Positions 1 to 11,264 of a stretch of 64,000 nt of DNA are shown in pieces. Source of the stretch: Agarophyton chilense. Taxonomy: Eukaryota; Rhodophyta; Florideophyceae; Gracilariales; Gracilariaceae. The notes below the pieces were generated by a model that saw only the letters and a list, made by a program, of their open reading frames with translations, was not told the DNA's origin and did not search any database. The translations under genes and the position numbers were made by a program. The stretch covers positions 620,001-684,000 of the forward strand of contig JARGXX010000096.1 in NCBI GenBank assembly GCA_030374765.1, read 5' to 3'. Positions within the stretch are counted from its first letter, which is position 1. Each line of letters opens with the position of its first letter.

Positions 1-1
1 G

Positions 2-1534
2 AAGAAGTCGAAGTCACGACGTAAGAAGCGGAAGTCCGTACGTGATTCGAGTGATGAATCGTCAAGTACGGAGGGCTTCAGTTCCAGTACTGATGATTAT
101 GATCATTCAGATATGTCAGATGACGACGACAGTGATGATGGTCATCGAAGGTCCCGATCTCGGAAGAAGAACACGTCTTCGTGGTTTATGAGAAAAAAAG
201 GCTCACCTTACAGAGCATTGAAGGTGCTTCAGTGCACGAATCCGCTTTATCGGAAGGTTCTGAATTACAGGTACTACCGTCTGAAAGTGAAGAGCAAGAA
301 GCGCTCAGGACGCGAAACCGCGAAGGTGAATGATCACATCAAACGATTGAAGATCGGCCTCAATGATTTAATATTTGATGGAAAACCCCCCATTCTCGTT
401 ATCGAGTTTCTCACTCGATTCGTTGCCGAAGCAGACACTCTAGAGATGAGTGAACCACAGGCATTTGTGTCTTTACCACACTTCCTGAAGGGTTTTGCTT
501 TGGAGCAATACCATTCCGTATGCAGATCATTGACAGCCGATGAAGGCGGCGTTACCTCATGGCCAGAGGCGGTGCAGTATTTGCTGCGCAGTTACGCGAC
601 TTCAAACGCGATACGTCAGGCGATCCTGGACCTAAGGGATGAGAACCAAAAGCCTGAGGAGGGTGAAGCTGAGTACAGCTCAAGGCTTAACAAAGCTTCA
701 GTCTGCTGTGGAAACGTCCACTCGACGGAGGACAAGATTACCTTGTACATCGACGGGCTGGACCCGAGCATCAAGTCGTTGGTAGCTCGATATCGAGAGA
801 AGCATGGAAGAGTCTCCTTTTTGGAGTTAGTTCAGTTTACGAAAGCTGAAGGAGACGCGGCCAGAGCGCGTGGTAGCCCCCGTCGTTCAGTGGCTTCTGG
901 AACCTCAATGGGTAAGGAGAAGAGCTCCACCAGAGTTAATCAGCGCAGCAAACTGCTACATATGTAATCTCCAGTGTACTCACGAGATTCGTCGTTGGCA
1001 CCCAAAGGGAGTGACTTGCATGAGAAGGCGGTCCATTTAATGGAATATACGGACTCTTCTGTACCTACAGTGGATCTCCCATACTTGGAGTCTAAAGAAG
1101 AGGAAGCCCTAATGGCTATGGAGGGCCGTCGCCCTATGTACCGTCCCTACACGGTGCCTCCACAAGGAGGTGTTAAGAACGGGAAACCCGGATGGGTGGA
1201 TACTCGCACGGCATACCGTTCACAACCTATGTTGACAAACCGTCGTGACGGTTTGATATGTTATTCATGTTACGGAAAACACCATTTGAGTGCAGAATGC
1301 ACGCTTCCTGCAAAGGATCTGAATCGTATCATGACGAATTATGAAGCACTAACAGAAGAGAAAAGGAGCCGCGTACCGGCGGGCATGTATTGGAAAGCCA
1401 AAAGTTGGGTTTCTCAGACACCAATGCGCCGGACGGACAATCCGGTTGCTCAGAATGCTGAAGTGTTACAATCCGGAACCCCGGTAGGAAGAGGCGCCTT
1501 TGAGGCGAATAAGCCGGTGCAACCGGAAAACTGA
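2..1534 (+). pseudogene. gag: gag of element A (5' truncated by window, one internal stop)
   Basis: The frame is open from base 2 and begins in a Ser/Asp/Lys-rich region. It continues through the capsid-like block shared with element B (for example WPEAVQYLLRSYAT and YIDGLDPSIKSLVA) and ends with a CX2CX4HX4C zinc knuckle at about 1258-1300 (CYSCYGKHHLSAEC). A single in-frame TAA at 965-967 interrupts it; the same frame resumes at once and runs to TGA at 1532-1534. The product would be the structural Gag that packages element RNA. The A copy retains all four knuckle ligands, whereas the B copy has lost two. Identity as Ty3/gypsy gag rests on position, the knuckle and alignment with B. Confidence 0.88.
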
Positions 1535-1556
1535 GTGAGGGATCCCCTAGGGGGTC
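1522..1556 (+). promoter_or_regulatory. Putative -1 ribosomal frameshift signal at gag/pol junction (element A)
   Basis: The last gag codons read GAA AAC directly before the TGA stop (slippery heptamer GGAAAAC). The pol frame is -1 relative to gag and is open through this point. About ten bases downstream, GATCCCCTAGGGGGTC can form a hairpin. Element B has the same arrangement. This is inferred from sequence only. Confidence 0.5.
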
Positions 1557-4060
1557 GGCACTAATCCATCCCGTAGTGCTGACCAGGAAGAGCTCACCTC
1601 CCTGCTCCAGCACTTGGAAGCCCAAGATTCTCTTGAGGCCTCAGAAATTTCCGCTGTACGGAATCAATCCGCCGGACGGAAAGCGAGTACAGTCTGACTG
1701 TAAGTTACATTGTCCTTGGAGACGTTATACTTGTCTGTCAAAACGGGAAAGTTACCTCATGGTAATGTCTAAAAGAAACTATAAGGTCCATGCCGACATC
1801 GGCTCTGACAGGAATCTGTTATCTCGTCGATTACCTATCCTGGACACAGGTGCTGGTCCTAACTTTATACGGGAATCGGAGCTCGCTCCTGCTGACTTAG
1901 AACTTATTCGATACGGTCCTTTACTGGACATCCGGGATGCTAACAAAAATGCTGTGAAGACACTGGGAACAGTTCGACTAGTGGTGTGTTTGGGACGCTT
2001 TGTAGTCCTAGTCGACTTCATCGTCTGTAAGACGTGAGCTGCACCAGTGGTACTGGGATGTGATTATTGCGACAAGTTTGTCGAAGCCATTCGCCCGCGA
2101 AGAAAACTAGTGGAACTAGATGATGGATCAATGGTACCAATTGTTCGCAAGCCAATGCGTCGTTGCTCTGAAGCACCTCCACTTCCACCATCTGTAGAAT
2201 ACGGGAGTTCCCGAGGACGTGGCTCGCCGAAGATTCGAGTAGCGAAGAGTGCCATGCTAAAGGCGCAATACCAAACTTGGGTTCAAGTAAGAACAGAACG
2301 ACACGCACTCGTGGTAATTCAACCGAATACTCGGATGTACGAATCCCATGTATTGCTGGTCGCTAACGGCATTGTTCAGGTTGATCCTGGTAGCCCCTTT
2401 TGAATACTAGTGAGTAACTTCACCGATGACGATTATCAGATACCGAAGAATCAGGTTGTTGCAACAGCTTTGTCTCATCCCACAGTGGTGGTCCCTACTC
2501 ATATTTCTACTGCAGGAGTATTGGGATTAACCCATGTCGGTGACACAGACGAAGAACTGCAAACTCCGTCTGGAGATCAGTTGCAAACGGCAAAGGATCC
2601 AGAGAGACTGGTCGATGAGCCAGACTTAGCACATGTGTCGGAACACTACAGAACGAAGATGAGGACTATGCTGAAGAAGTATACATCCATGTGGAGTTGA
2701 AAACTAGGAGAGATCTCCGCTACGGAACACCACATTGATTTGGTCCCAGGGTCACGACCCATCTCCCAACCACCCTACAGAGCGGGACCGGGAACTCGCC
2801 AAATCGAGGAGGAGAATGTCAGCAAAATGCTGGAAGAAGAAGTAATCGAAGCAACGCAATCTGCTTGGGCCTCACCAGTGGTGCTGGTTCCAAAACCTGA
2901 TGGTTCTTTACGATTCTGTATCGATTATCGAAAACTGAAAGCAGTTACAATTCGAGATACTTACCCGTTGCCTCGAATGGACGAATGTATTGACAGGTTA
3001 GGAGAAGCGAACGTGTTCACCACGTTGGATGCCAACTCTAGCTATTGGCAGGTGCCTGTAGCGGAAGAAGACCAAGATAAAACCACATTTGCGTGTCACG
3101 CCGGTCTCTACCGTTTCAAAAGGATGCTCTTTGGCTTAACGAATGCATTGTCTACTTTCCAGCGTACTCTGGACATCTTGCTCTCAAGATACAAGTGGAA
3201 GACTTTTTTAGTCTATTTGAACGATGTGATCATCTTTTCCCAGAATGTAAAAATCCATTTACGGCATGTCGAGGAGATCCTCAAAGCACTACAGAGCGCA
3301 GGTATCACCTTGAAGTTCAAGAAATGCGAATGGTTCGCTGGCACTGTCCGGTACTTAGGACATGTGATCAAGCCGGGACAGCTTGCCATTCAAGAGGCAC
3401 AAACAGCGGCTCTCCGCGAAGTACAACCTCCGTCGACACAGAAACAATTGCGTTCTTTTCTCGGCTCGTGCAACGTCTACCGACGATTCGTGCCGCGATG
3501 ATCGCATATAGTGGCACCGCTCAACGCAGAGCTGCGTAAAGGACAACCAGTACAGCTGGAACAATTCAGATAAGCTGAAGTGAAAGCGTTCGACACGCTG
3601 AAGACAAAGAGTATTACAGCCCCAGTCTTGGCGCTGCCCAACCCCAACCTGGCATACTCAGTGGATACCGACTCTAGCGAGTACCAAGTAGGGTGTGCCC
3701 TTTTTCAAACACACCCTGATGGTGAACGCAAACCCATTGGTTACTGGTAAAGATCGCTGAACGCAGCTGAGAAGAAGTATTCAGTTTCAGAAAAGGAATG
3801 CCTTGCAGTCGTTTGGGCTCTAACCACATTGCGACCGTATCTCCAAGGAGAACGTTTTACCGTCAACACGGATCATTCGTCTCTACGATTGTTACTGTCC
3901 ATTACAGACCCGTCTGGTCGTCTCACACGATGGCGCTTACGCCTTTCTGAATTCGATTTCGAAGTGAAGTATAAGAAGGGATTGGCCAATGTCCAAGCTG
4001 ACGCGCTATCGCGACTCAAAACACTGGGCCAAACCCAAGGCGAAATCGATGAAGTGATAC
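1535..4060 (+). pseudogene. pol: pol part 1 of element A: protease, reverse transcriptase, RNase H (several stops)
   Basis: The aspartic protease motif LDTGAGP is near 1840-1860. RT follows from about 2740, with WASPVVLVPKPDGSLRF, FTTLDANSSYWQVP and the polymerase motif, which reads YLNDVIIFS (about 3216-3242) instead of YLDD. The first Asp of the catalytic pair is therefore Asn. RNase H follows with DTDSSEYQVGCALF and TDHSSLRL; ADALSRL closes the domain. In-frame stops are seen at 2035, 2401, 2698 and 3499, with further stops near 3570 and 3747, so no active polyprotein can be made. The segments lie in one frame, except for shifts near the end. Confidence 0.9.
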
Positions 4061-4274
4061 CTTGCTTCTACATGGAGACCCATTCACCATCTTTGAAGAA
4101 GAGGAACAAGAGACACTTGATGAATATTCGGATGCAGACCCGTTCCTTTCATTAGCAGACACTGACCCTTCAGTTCAACTCGAGCGAATCTCGTGCACTG
4201 AGCTCCTCAATGAGCAACATGCCGATACGTTTCGTGCGTCGATACGCTCTCGTCTAAACGGGGGGGAGTAGCTC

Positions 4275-6360
4275 CCCTTTTCACTCGACTCACGAGGAAT
4301 ACTGTTAAGACATGTCGAAAAGCATGATCAAATCGTGATTCCACACGTCTTGAAGAGTCGAGTAATCCATCTGGCACACTACAGCAGGCTGTCTGGTCAT
4401 CCAGGAGGAACGAAGTTGTTCATGACTCTAAGAAGAGATTTTTACTGGCCTACTTTGGCAATGGACTGCCATGGTACAGTGAGGTTGTGTACAACATGTG
4501 CGAAGAATCGCGTGAAGCTTTACAAGAAGCGGAAACCGATGAAGTTATTTCCGGCGAAAGCGCCTTTACAATACGTCAGTATCGACATCCTAGGGGAATT
4601 GATTCGCTCAAGGCGAGGTTATCGCTACCTATTGGTAATCACCGACCGCTTCTCGAAGCTAGAGCGGACGGTGCCGCTGAAGCGGATAACCGCAACCGTA
4701 ATCGCACAGGCGTTTATCAAACACTGGGTATTTATATACAGACCACCAGAAGTTCTGTTATCAGATAATGGGAAGCAATTCGTTGCGAAGTTCTTTCAGA
4801 ATGTTTACCACATTATGGGCATTCGAAACGTGTTTACCACGACCTATCGTCCGCAATGCAACGGTCAGGTGAAGCGTTTCAACCGCACGCTGATAGCAGC
4901 ATTAAGAAACTACATCGTGGACCACCCGAAAGAATGGGATATGTTTAAAGATACTCTGTGCTACGCGTACAATACGCAAGTGCATACCTCTACAAAGACG
5001 GCACCGTTCGACCACGTGCTCTCACGTAAACCTCCGGCTTTACCGGTTGCGCTCGACGACGAGACAGAATTGGACGCGCCGACCCCGGCTAAGTACCATC
5101 TAGAATGGAAGAATGACCTAAAGGCCACAGCGGAAGAAGCCGCTAAGGAGTTATCGAAGACGCAAGCTCGCTATAAGCGAAACTATGACGCGAGAAGGCG
5201 AAGAGGAAATCTGGCAAACCGAGTAGGACGTCACGTCTTCGTGCGAGTTGAAAGACCGTACAAACAGGAAGAATCTCGTCATAAGTTGTTGCCGATAGTG
5301 GCTGGACCCTTCAAAGTGGTGGACCTTGATGCAGACGCAGTGGTCATCAATACAGGTGAGGACGTTGAACGTGTATCGCGCGATCGCGTTGAAATCGCGC
5401 CTGATCCGCAAGTGGAAGTCAAACTATCTGGTAGAACTAGGGAGGCAAGTGCGACGGAACGTCAAGGCAAAAGCTCAAGTGACTCTGGGGAGAGTGAACC
5501 GCCACCAATGGATCAAGCGGATGAGAAAGCTCCCGATCGCCCACCGCCGGCGGTTTTGTACGCCAATCACGGACTGCTTCCGAAGTATCAGGATATGCCC
5601 CGTGGCACGCGCACACCAGTAAGTACATAAATGGAACCTGAAAGTAGGAAAGATGCTTTGAATTTTGGCCCCAAGGACTTGGAAACGAGTGCACGCGAAA
5701 ACGCGCCGTTGTCACTTCAGGCTGAAACGTCAGGTGAAGCGCCACTCGCTGTTCCGCCGATATCGGCTCCCATCCCTCGTGGACAGGAAGAAGAAGAGGT
5801 ATCGCCTTCTGTCGTGGTGCAACCACCATCGTCCACCGAACAGCGGTCAGAATCGGATAAACCGAAGGAAGTTCATCCACGAATGGAATTGAGAAGTAGC
5901 AAGAAGTACGCTTCAATGGAACCTGGAAAACAGGATAACTCTTTATCTGAGAAAGGTTCTCAAGGAATGAGTACGCTGCCCCTGCGGGCAGAACGACAGT
6001 TAGTCGACGAGCGAACGCTTAGCGACGCTGAGACTGCTAACACAGAGACGCTTGGGTCAGCCCTAAGGCATTTCAAACCTGTTAACAGGAGTCTCGCGCC
6101 AACAGCGGAAGCATTGGGAAACGCCAAGGAATATGTTATGGATCGCATATGTGAACATGGCGAGCAATAAGATACCATAGAATTACTGTATCCAATCCGT
6201 TGGTACGGTTTTCCTCCTGAAGCGGATACTCGGGAACCTATAGCTCATATCTTTCGTTCGCAGCTCGTGCGATATCATCGACACATGCGATTATCACTCC
6301 CCAAGGAGATCGAATCCTCGATAGTCGGGCTCATGGGCACATCCCATTTCTAAGTATGGG
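4275..6360 (+). pseudogene. int: pol part 2 of element A: integrase with E-to-K change, chromodomain remnant
   Basis: The zinc-binding HHCC region runs from about 4368 to 4510 (HLAHYSRLSGHPGG, then CTTCAKN). The catalytic core has SIDILGELIRSRRGYRYL and LLSDNGKQF, but the motif expected as GQVERFNRT reads GQVKRFNRT (about 4864-4890), so the third catalytic acidic residue is Lys. A GPF/GPY-like segment (LLPIVAGPFKVVDLD) follows. TAA at 5628 and 6168 interrupt the tail. Beyond the second stop the same frame continues as a chromodomain (YPIRWYGFPPEADTREPI, about 6186-6240), the module that directs chromoviruses to chromatin marks. The stretch 5631-6170 is a low-complexity linker rich in Glu, Ser and Pro. 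Confidence 0.88.
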
Positions 6361-6623
6361 CTACCAAGGTAGTAAAAACTTGGAAGGCGAGAAGAATACA
6401 AGAAGTCATGTGGAATAAAAGTGAAAACACGCAAGCACAGGATATTTACTGATTGTCACCTATGAAGAACTTGAGAATCGAGAGAAGAAGTTAAGAACTC
6501 GGGAAGCGAGAAGAGATGAAATCCAGAAGATAAGAAGGGAACGTGAAGACACGAAGTCACTGGAGTTTATTGGTATCAAGATATCACCGCAAGGGTGTTG
6601 ACTAGGAGTCTTTTCTAGGATTA
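6361..6623. other. Purine-rich spacer between converging pol and antisense ORF (A)
   Basis: A/G-dominated sequence with repeated gaag/gagaag runs and no credible ORF. It lies exactly where the plus-strand pol tail and the minus-strand ORF meet. Element B has a comparable purine-rich tract at 37485-37650. Confidence 0.55.
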
Positions 6624-8308
6624 TCAAAGAGACGTGCGAGCACGCAGGTTCGCAAGAAGCTGTGCGCGATCACCCTCAACTTGGTCCACAGGAGAGCCCG
6701 CATCTAAGAGGAACTGCCTCAGCGGATCCAAGCCTGGATCTTCGACCGGCAATGCACTCGGTTGTTGGGTAAACCCATGAGAGGACTCTTGAGCTACTCC
6801 CGCCGCTGCGGATTGATCGACGGAAGTCGCTACGCCTGCCAGCTCTGGCTCGTCCTCGTAACCGAGTTCAGCCTCAGCTCCCGGCGCTTTCTCATACGGT
6901 TCCTCTCCGTTCTCGGATGGAGTAGCATCGTACACGTATCCAGTAAGCTGGTTCGGTTGCATGTCACGCGGGTTCTCCCGAAGAAAGCGAGCCTGCTCGG
7001 AGGTGATCAACTGGCGCGTCCAGGGGTCGTACCAAACGAAATCTCCAGCACTTGCTGTTCGTCCAGGAGAATGGTCGTAGTGTCTTGCACGGGTTCCGCG
7101 AGCGGATTGATCAGCTGGCACTCCAGACCAGTCGACACTGTCGATCAAATGCACAAGATGGAGGAAGTCGACATGGTTCGCCCGGGATCCCAGGACAAGG
7201 GAAAGATCGAGTTCTCTCGCATACTTTCGCGCTGTGGGCGACATGTACCAAACTCTAAAGGTATCATAAGCATCCCACAGGAGGAAAACGGCCATCTTGG
7301 CGATAAACTCGGTATAAACCACCGTCCAATATCCCGAGAATGGGTTGTTAACCAACGCGGACCCGATGTAAGAGATCGCCGGTGGGAGCTCCACAGGGCA
7401 ACCACGAGAACTCTCGATCGCCGCCCAATGCTCCGGAATATCGATGTAGCGCCCGAAGCGCGCGTTCCGCCGGATGCGGTCAATCTCGATCATTTGATAC
7501 GGCGCCAAATAGCCCAAACGTGATCGAGTACGACGTTCCCAACGGGAACAATCCCAATAGGGAATGTCCCGCTTTCGAAGGAAGCAGAACTCCGCACGGA
7601 GAAGAGGTTGCTAAAAGCAGAGAGCTGCATCACGCACACCGCGCACACCGCGCCAACCGCTAACATCGACTTCAACGAGTGTCTCGATATACGAGTAACC
7701 TTCACCGTCGATACGGGCTTTCCAGGTATCTAGTTCCCAGTCCTGCGGGAGGAGAACCGTACTGATGAATCGGTGAAGACGCTGGTAAATCAGCTTGGTG
7801 AACCGCGTACGGGCTTCGAACAAGGTTTCCGTTGAAAATCGCGCAATCGCTTTGTCTGGCAAAGCAATAAGGCTCGCTCAGTCGTCGCTATAAATCGCGT
7901 GTTCTGGAATACCGTCAGGGAAGTACCCACCATGTACATACTTTTGTATCAACGCATCATCGCGGATAGAAACTGGATCAAACCAGGGCGCTGGCGCGCG
8001 AAAAGTTCAACGTTGTCGAGAAGATCTCGTCCAAAGAAATCCGCAGGGTGCAGGTAGCTCCGCTGAGCACGACGAGAAGGAGCTCGAATCACACCAGCAG
8101 AGGCGACGTAAGCCGCGTTCGGCATTGGAGCCACGGTTGGCTGAGGTAACGGTACCGACCGGAATCCGGTGTACGGTGTGGGGAACGAACGGTATGGACC
8201 GAGTTTAGCAGTAGAATGCGACGCAGAACCAGCAGTGTTGGATGGAGCCCCAGAAGGCACATCCTCAGAAGAGGGCTGAAACGGGTTGGACCCGGCGTTC
8301 GGATCCAT
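6624..8308 (-). pseudogene. Antisense accessory ORF of element A (unknown protein, broken)
   Basis: Read on the minus strand from ATG at 8306-8308, the ORF encodes a Pro/Ser-rich N-terminus, then a block with the motif RDDALIQKYVHGGYFPDG, then a C-terminal block containing ELPPAISYIGS, SGYW and FLLWDAYDTFRVWY. Breaks are a frameshift near 7985, TGA at 7878-7880 and a stop at 7611-7613; 6624-7517 is an open 297-residue run. The same protein is encoded antisense in element B (37725-39581), and the two align end to end, including RAEF and RSR(L/F)G flanking the positions of the B and A stops. I recognise no domain, membrane span or catalytic signature. It lies within about 170 bp of the 3' LTR, so an antisense promoter in the LTR could drive it; that is inference. 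Confidence 0.72.
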
Positions 8309-8464
8309 CGCGAGAGATCGAGCTGAAGAGCGGTGAGGAACAAAATGCTGTTGAGAAGTGTAAGATTCGGTCGTGCGGTGAGGAATTCATGATGACGATG
8401 AGTACCCGGAACACCGGTCCGACCGCGTATAAACGCTTCTTGCGTCCCCCATGGTTCGCGCTTA

Positions 8465-8476
8465 ACGAGGGGGGTA
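8465..8476 (+). other. Polypurine tract of element A
   Basis: The run acgaggggggta lies directly before the TG of the LTR. This is the position of the plus-strand primer of LTR retrotransposons. Confidence 0.75.
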
Positions 8477-9141
8477 TGTAGTATTCTACTATGTCGAGGA
8501 ATCCGCTGGATGATTTTTCGCGAAGTCGCGGTTGGAACTCATAATTGAGTGATGTCATCAAACTTGTTATGTGAAACGGCACACCGTTTAGGATGCCAGG
8601 AGGCAGGATACATTAGTGGAACACGTGGTATCACGAGTGGAGTGGCTTGCAACGGCGCATGTAGTGGCGATCCACGTGGCTGGTTCTACTACCCTTTGTA
8701 GCTAGACGCCCATTAGGGACCATACCCATACTGTGGTTTGGCAAAGTGGCTGACCACTGGGTATTATTTACGTATTATTTGGGCACTCACCCTGGCACAC
8801 AGTATAAAGGGTACCAGAGGTGAGCGCCGACTCCAAGTAAAGGAGACAACATGGGCATCATGACTATTCTGTTCCTCGCTTAGGATTCCTTAACTGGAGA
8901 TCCGGACGAGCTATAATAGATAGTCAGCCCCCAACCACTTCACGAGCCGTCTCGTACCTACGCTCCATCAACGTTTTACAGTTGCACTGTTCACCCTCGC
9001 TGGCGAGTAGTGGCCTTAAACCCCACTTCCAGCTCGCTGGTGTTGTAGCTCTACCACCCCTTTTACTTCGCCGAAAGAGACCCATCGGCAGTCCGAACGC
9101 TGTCGCAGGTGTCTGCTCTCTCCGTTAGAGCGGATACTACA
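8477..9141 (+). repeat. 3' LTR of element A (665 bp)
   Basis: The repeat begins TGTAGTAT and ends ATACTACA, a perfect 8-bp terminal inverted repeat. A second copy in reverse orientation is at 47447-48112. It contains a TATA-like box (TATAAA at 8813-8818). The flanking 5 bp on the right are CGCGC; the 5' LTR is outside the window, so the matching duplication cannot be checked. Confidence 0.9.
8813..8818 (+). promoter_or_regulatory. TATA-like box in A-type LTR
   Basis: TATAAAGGG follows GGCACACAG. The related LTRs D and E show TAAAGGGC after GGCACA, and the solo copy at 47447-48112 has TATATAGGG in its own orientation. A conserved core promoter is likely; the start site is not known. Confidence 0.5.
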
Positions 9142-9771
9142 CGCGCCTTGAGAAATCTCTCGTTTGATAAGCGACTGATCGCATTGTTTGGAACGGCGCA
9201 ATGGCTCAGCATATCTGTTGTGAACATTGCATGCCATGCAATACCATCAGGAAGGCGACCGGCGACCACATATTGATTCATCAGAGCTGCATCGCGGTCC
9301 GCCGCAGGGAAAAACCGAGTTGCTCGCGCGTATAATGCAGAGTGCTGCAGGGGGTCTCGGCCGACGAAGTGCGCGTAATGTGTGAACCGATGTACGGAGG
9401 AGGACGCAGGTTGCAGAACAGCTGCTGTGGAGGAAAGATATGCAGGACCAGGGCTGGAGGCCGATTACGGCAATGGGACAGTTTGGGAGAGTGGAGCGGA
9501 GCCCCGAGGCAGCGCAGAAGTCTGCTGAAACGGAGGATTGTCGAGATCGTATAAGACGTCGGTGGATTGACCACATAAGACGTAAGGTTGCTCATCGCGA
9601 GATGTTGGATACAAGAAAAGCTTGAAGGATGGAATAGCGAGATGACCGCAAGGTGGAGTGGGAAAACACAAGTTTGTGATACGAAAAGAAGAATCCGAAT
9701 GTCCGAGAAGCGCGCTGCGATTGCTTTTATCGACAATGCGTCGCGGGGGCTCCGATCTTAACGGGGGGATA
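9142..9771 (-). pseudogene. Antisense ORF fragment of element D, cut by insertion of element A
   Basis: Minus-strand translation gives a frame with RDAALMNQYVVAGRLPDGIA at about 9222-9291. It matches the N-terminal motif of the antisense ORFs of A (RDDALIQKYVHGGYFPDG) and B (RDDELIDSYVEDGLLPGG). The match stops exactly at the LTR edge (9141/9142), so element A most likely inserted here. The rest, toward the N-terminus, is Pro/Ser-rich and frameshifted. Confidence 0.65.
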
Positions 9772-10556
9772 GGTAGCATTTTGGATGCACCTGAGTTCGA
9801 CCGATCGAAATACTACGAAGTCGCCATACGGCATTCATAAGCTATTGCTTGGGCTATACTCGATTACGAGAAGTTATTTGAAGAATTACTCAATGGAAAG
9901 AATGGGACAGGAGAAATTTAATTAGGAAGTACTGTATTTAGTGTACACAGTAAGGTGACATCACCAAATATTTTATTTGGTATTATTTGGATAATAAGGT
10001 AGTGGCACGCCACGTGTATGTCTTACTGTACAGTACTTGCTTTGTCTCTTGGCACATTAAAGGGCACAAGGCCCAGGTGAGAACGGTGAAGGCCAACCAT
10101 CAACCACCAAAGAACCAAAAACACCATCTTGGTGAGTCCTAGAAATCCTAAAGTGGTTTACCACAAAGGGACACCTATAGTATCAGTTCTTAACCGTTCT
10201 GAGCTATAGCTCTTGTTGGAAACATACCCTCTACTGTTGCGCGTTTACCGCTCTTTTTCTACGGCTTTCTTTGTGTGTGCGTGTTGTTTCTTTGTTGTTT
10301 TCTCTACTGCTACCTAATTATTTTTGTTGTCACAAGGGTTGTCGAGGCGATCTCGATTGCATTACGTACTGCCGTATCTGGACATCCGCCTCGTGAATAC
10401 ACGTATTACCCCCATTGTTCAGGCACATCTTGTTTCTTTCCGCACACTCTCTTCTTATATAAGAACCGTCGCTCGTAAGGCGACACCAGCTCTTCGCGGT
10501 TATTTCTGTGGATACCCACTACAACGAGACCCTACAGTCTTCCGTGGAATACCACA
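9772..10556 (+). repeat. LTR of element D (diverged A-type)
   Basis: A purine run (acggggggat) at 9761-9770 precedes sequence resembling the start of the A LTR (gtagcatt, then cgaagtcgcc). The LTR-like segment ends ...aataccaca at 10556. The internal GGCACATTAAAGGGC block parallels the TATA region of LTR A. The first base of the TG is mutated, so the left edge is approximate. Confidence 0.55.
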
Positions 10557-10569
10557 GGAGACCTGCTTA

Positions 10570-11264
10570 TGTGATATTCTACTAGAAACTGGAGCGTACT
10601 CGAAAGCAGGTGGATGTTCACAGAAAACACCGCGGGAAGCGGGCGTCGCCTCGCCAATGACTGTCCTTTAAAGAAGATGTTTGAAAGAGAATGAACAGAG
10701 AAGCCTGAGGAAACGAACGATGTGTTTCGACACAAGATGAAAATCCAGGTACGGCGGTATGTAACAGACACAAGACCGGCTCGACAACCCTTGTGAACTT
10801 CACAAAAGATCAACAAAAGAACAAAAACAATACACAAAATAAACAATAAAAAAGCGGTAAACAGCGCAAAGTGAACGATTTCCTCGAAAAAAGAGCTATA
10901 GCCCAAAAGCGAATAGCACAGAGTCTATAGATGCTTCTTACTTGATAGCGACTTTAGGAATTCTAGCGAACACCAAGATGGTGGTATCTTAGTTTTTGGT
11001 TGGCCTCTGTCTTTCTCTTCCGTGTCCAAGCGCCCTTTATTGTGCCAGGAGGCAACGGAACTACCGTATTGTATTGTCTAAACTGTGGTGTACAACAAGA
11101 TAATTATTCTAAAATAAACGAATAAAATCTTTGGTGGTCACCCCTTACAAGTGTACAGTAGTACAGTGCTACTAATTCAGACCTAATTTACAGTCTTTCT
11201 ATGAAGTATTCTTCTCATAATATATCGTATCCGATTGCAGTGACAAGAATAGCTTAGACTCTTC
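10570..11264 (-). repeat. Inverted, truncated LTR-like copy (E) forming a large palindrome with D
   Basis: The reverse complement aligns with 9838-10556, for example GCTATAGCTC, then GTTTACCGCT, then CACAAGGGTTGTCGAG. The two arms, each about 700 bp and clearly diverged, meet tail to tail across a 13-bp spacer (10557-10569). The outer edge of E abuts Ty1/copia integrase sequence. Confidence 0.55.

Larger units (their letters stand above)
1..9141 (+). mobile_element. Element A: Ty3/gypsy chromovirus, 5' end outside window, ends in 3' LTR
   Basis: In order the stretch contains gag, pol (protease, reverse transcriptase, RNase H, integrase, chromodomain remnant), a purine-rich spacer, a long antisense ORF, a short polypurine tract and an LTR. 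The plan is the same as in elements B and C further right, so I treat it as one element whose 5' LTR and gag start lie left of the window. It is decayed: there are in-frame stops in gag, PR, RT and RNase H, RT has YLND where YLDD is expected, and integrase has lost its catalytic Glu. Protein alignment by eye shows its closest relative here is element B. It appears to be inserted into element D, whose antisense ORF resumes at 9142. Confidence 0.9.
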
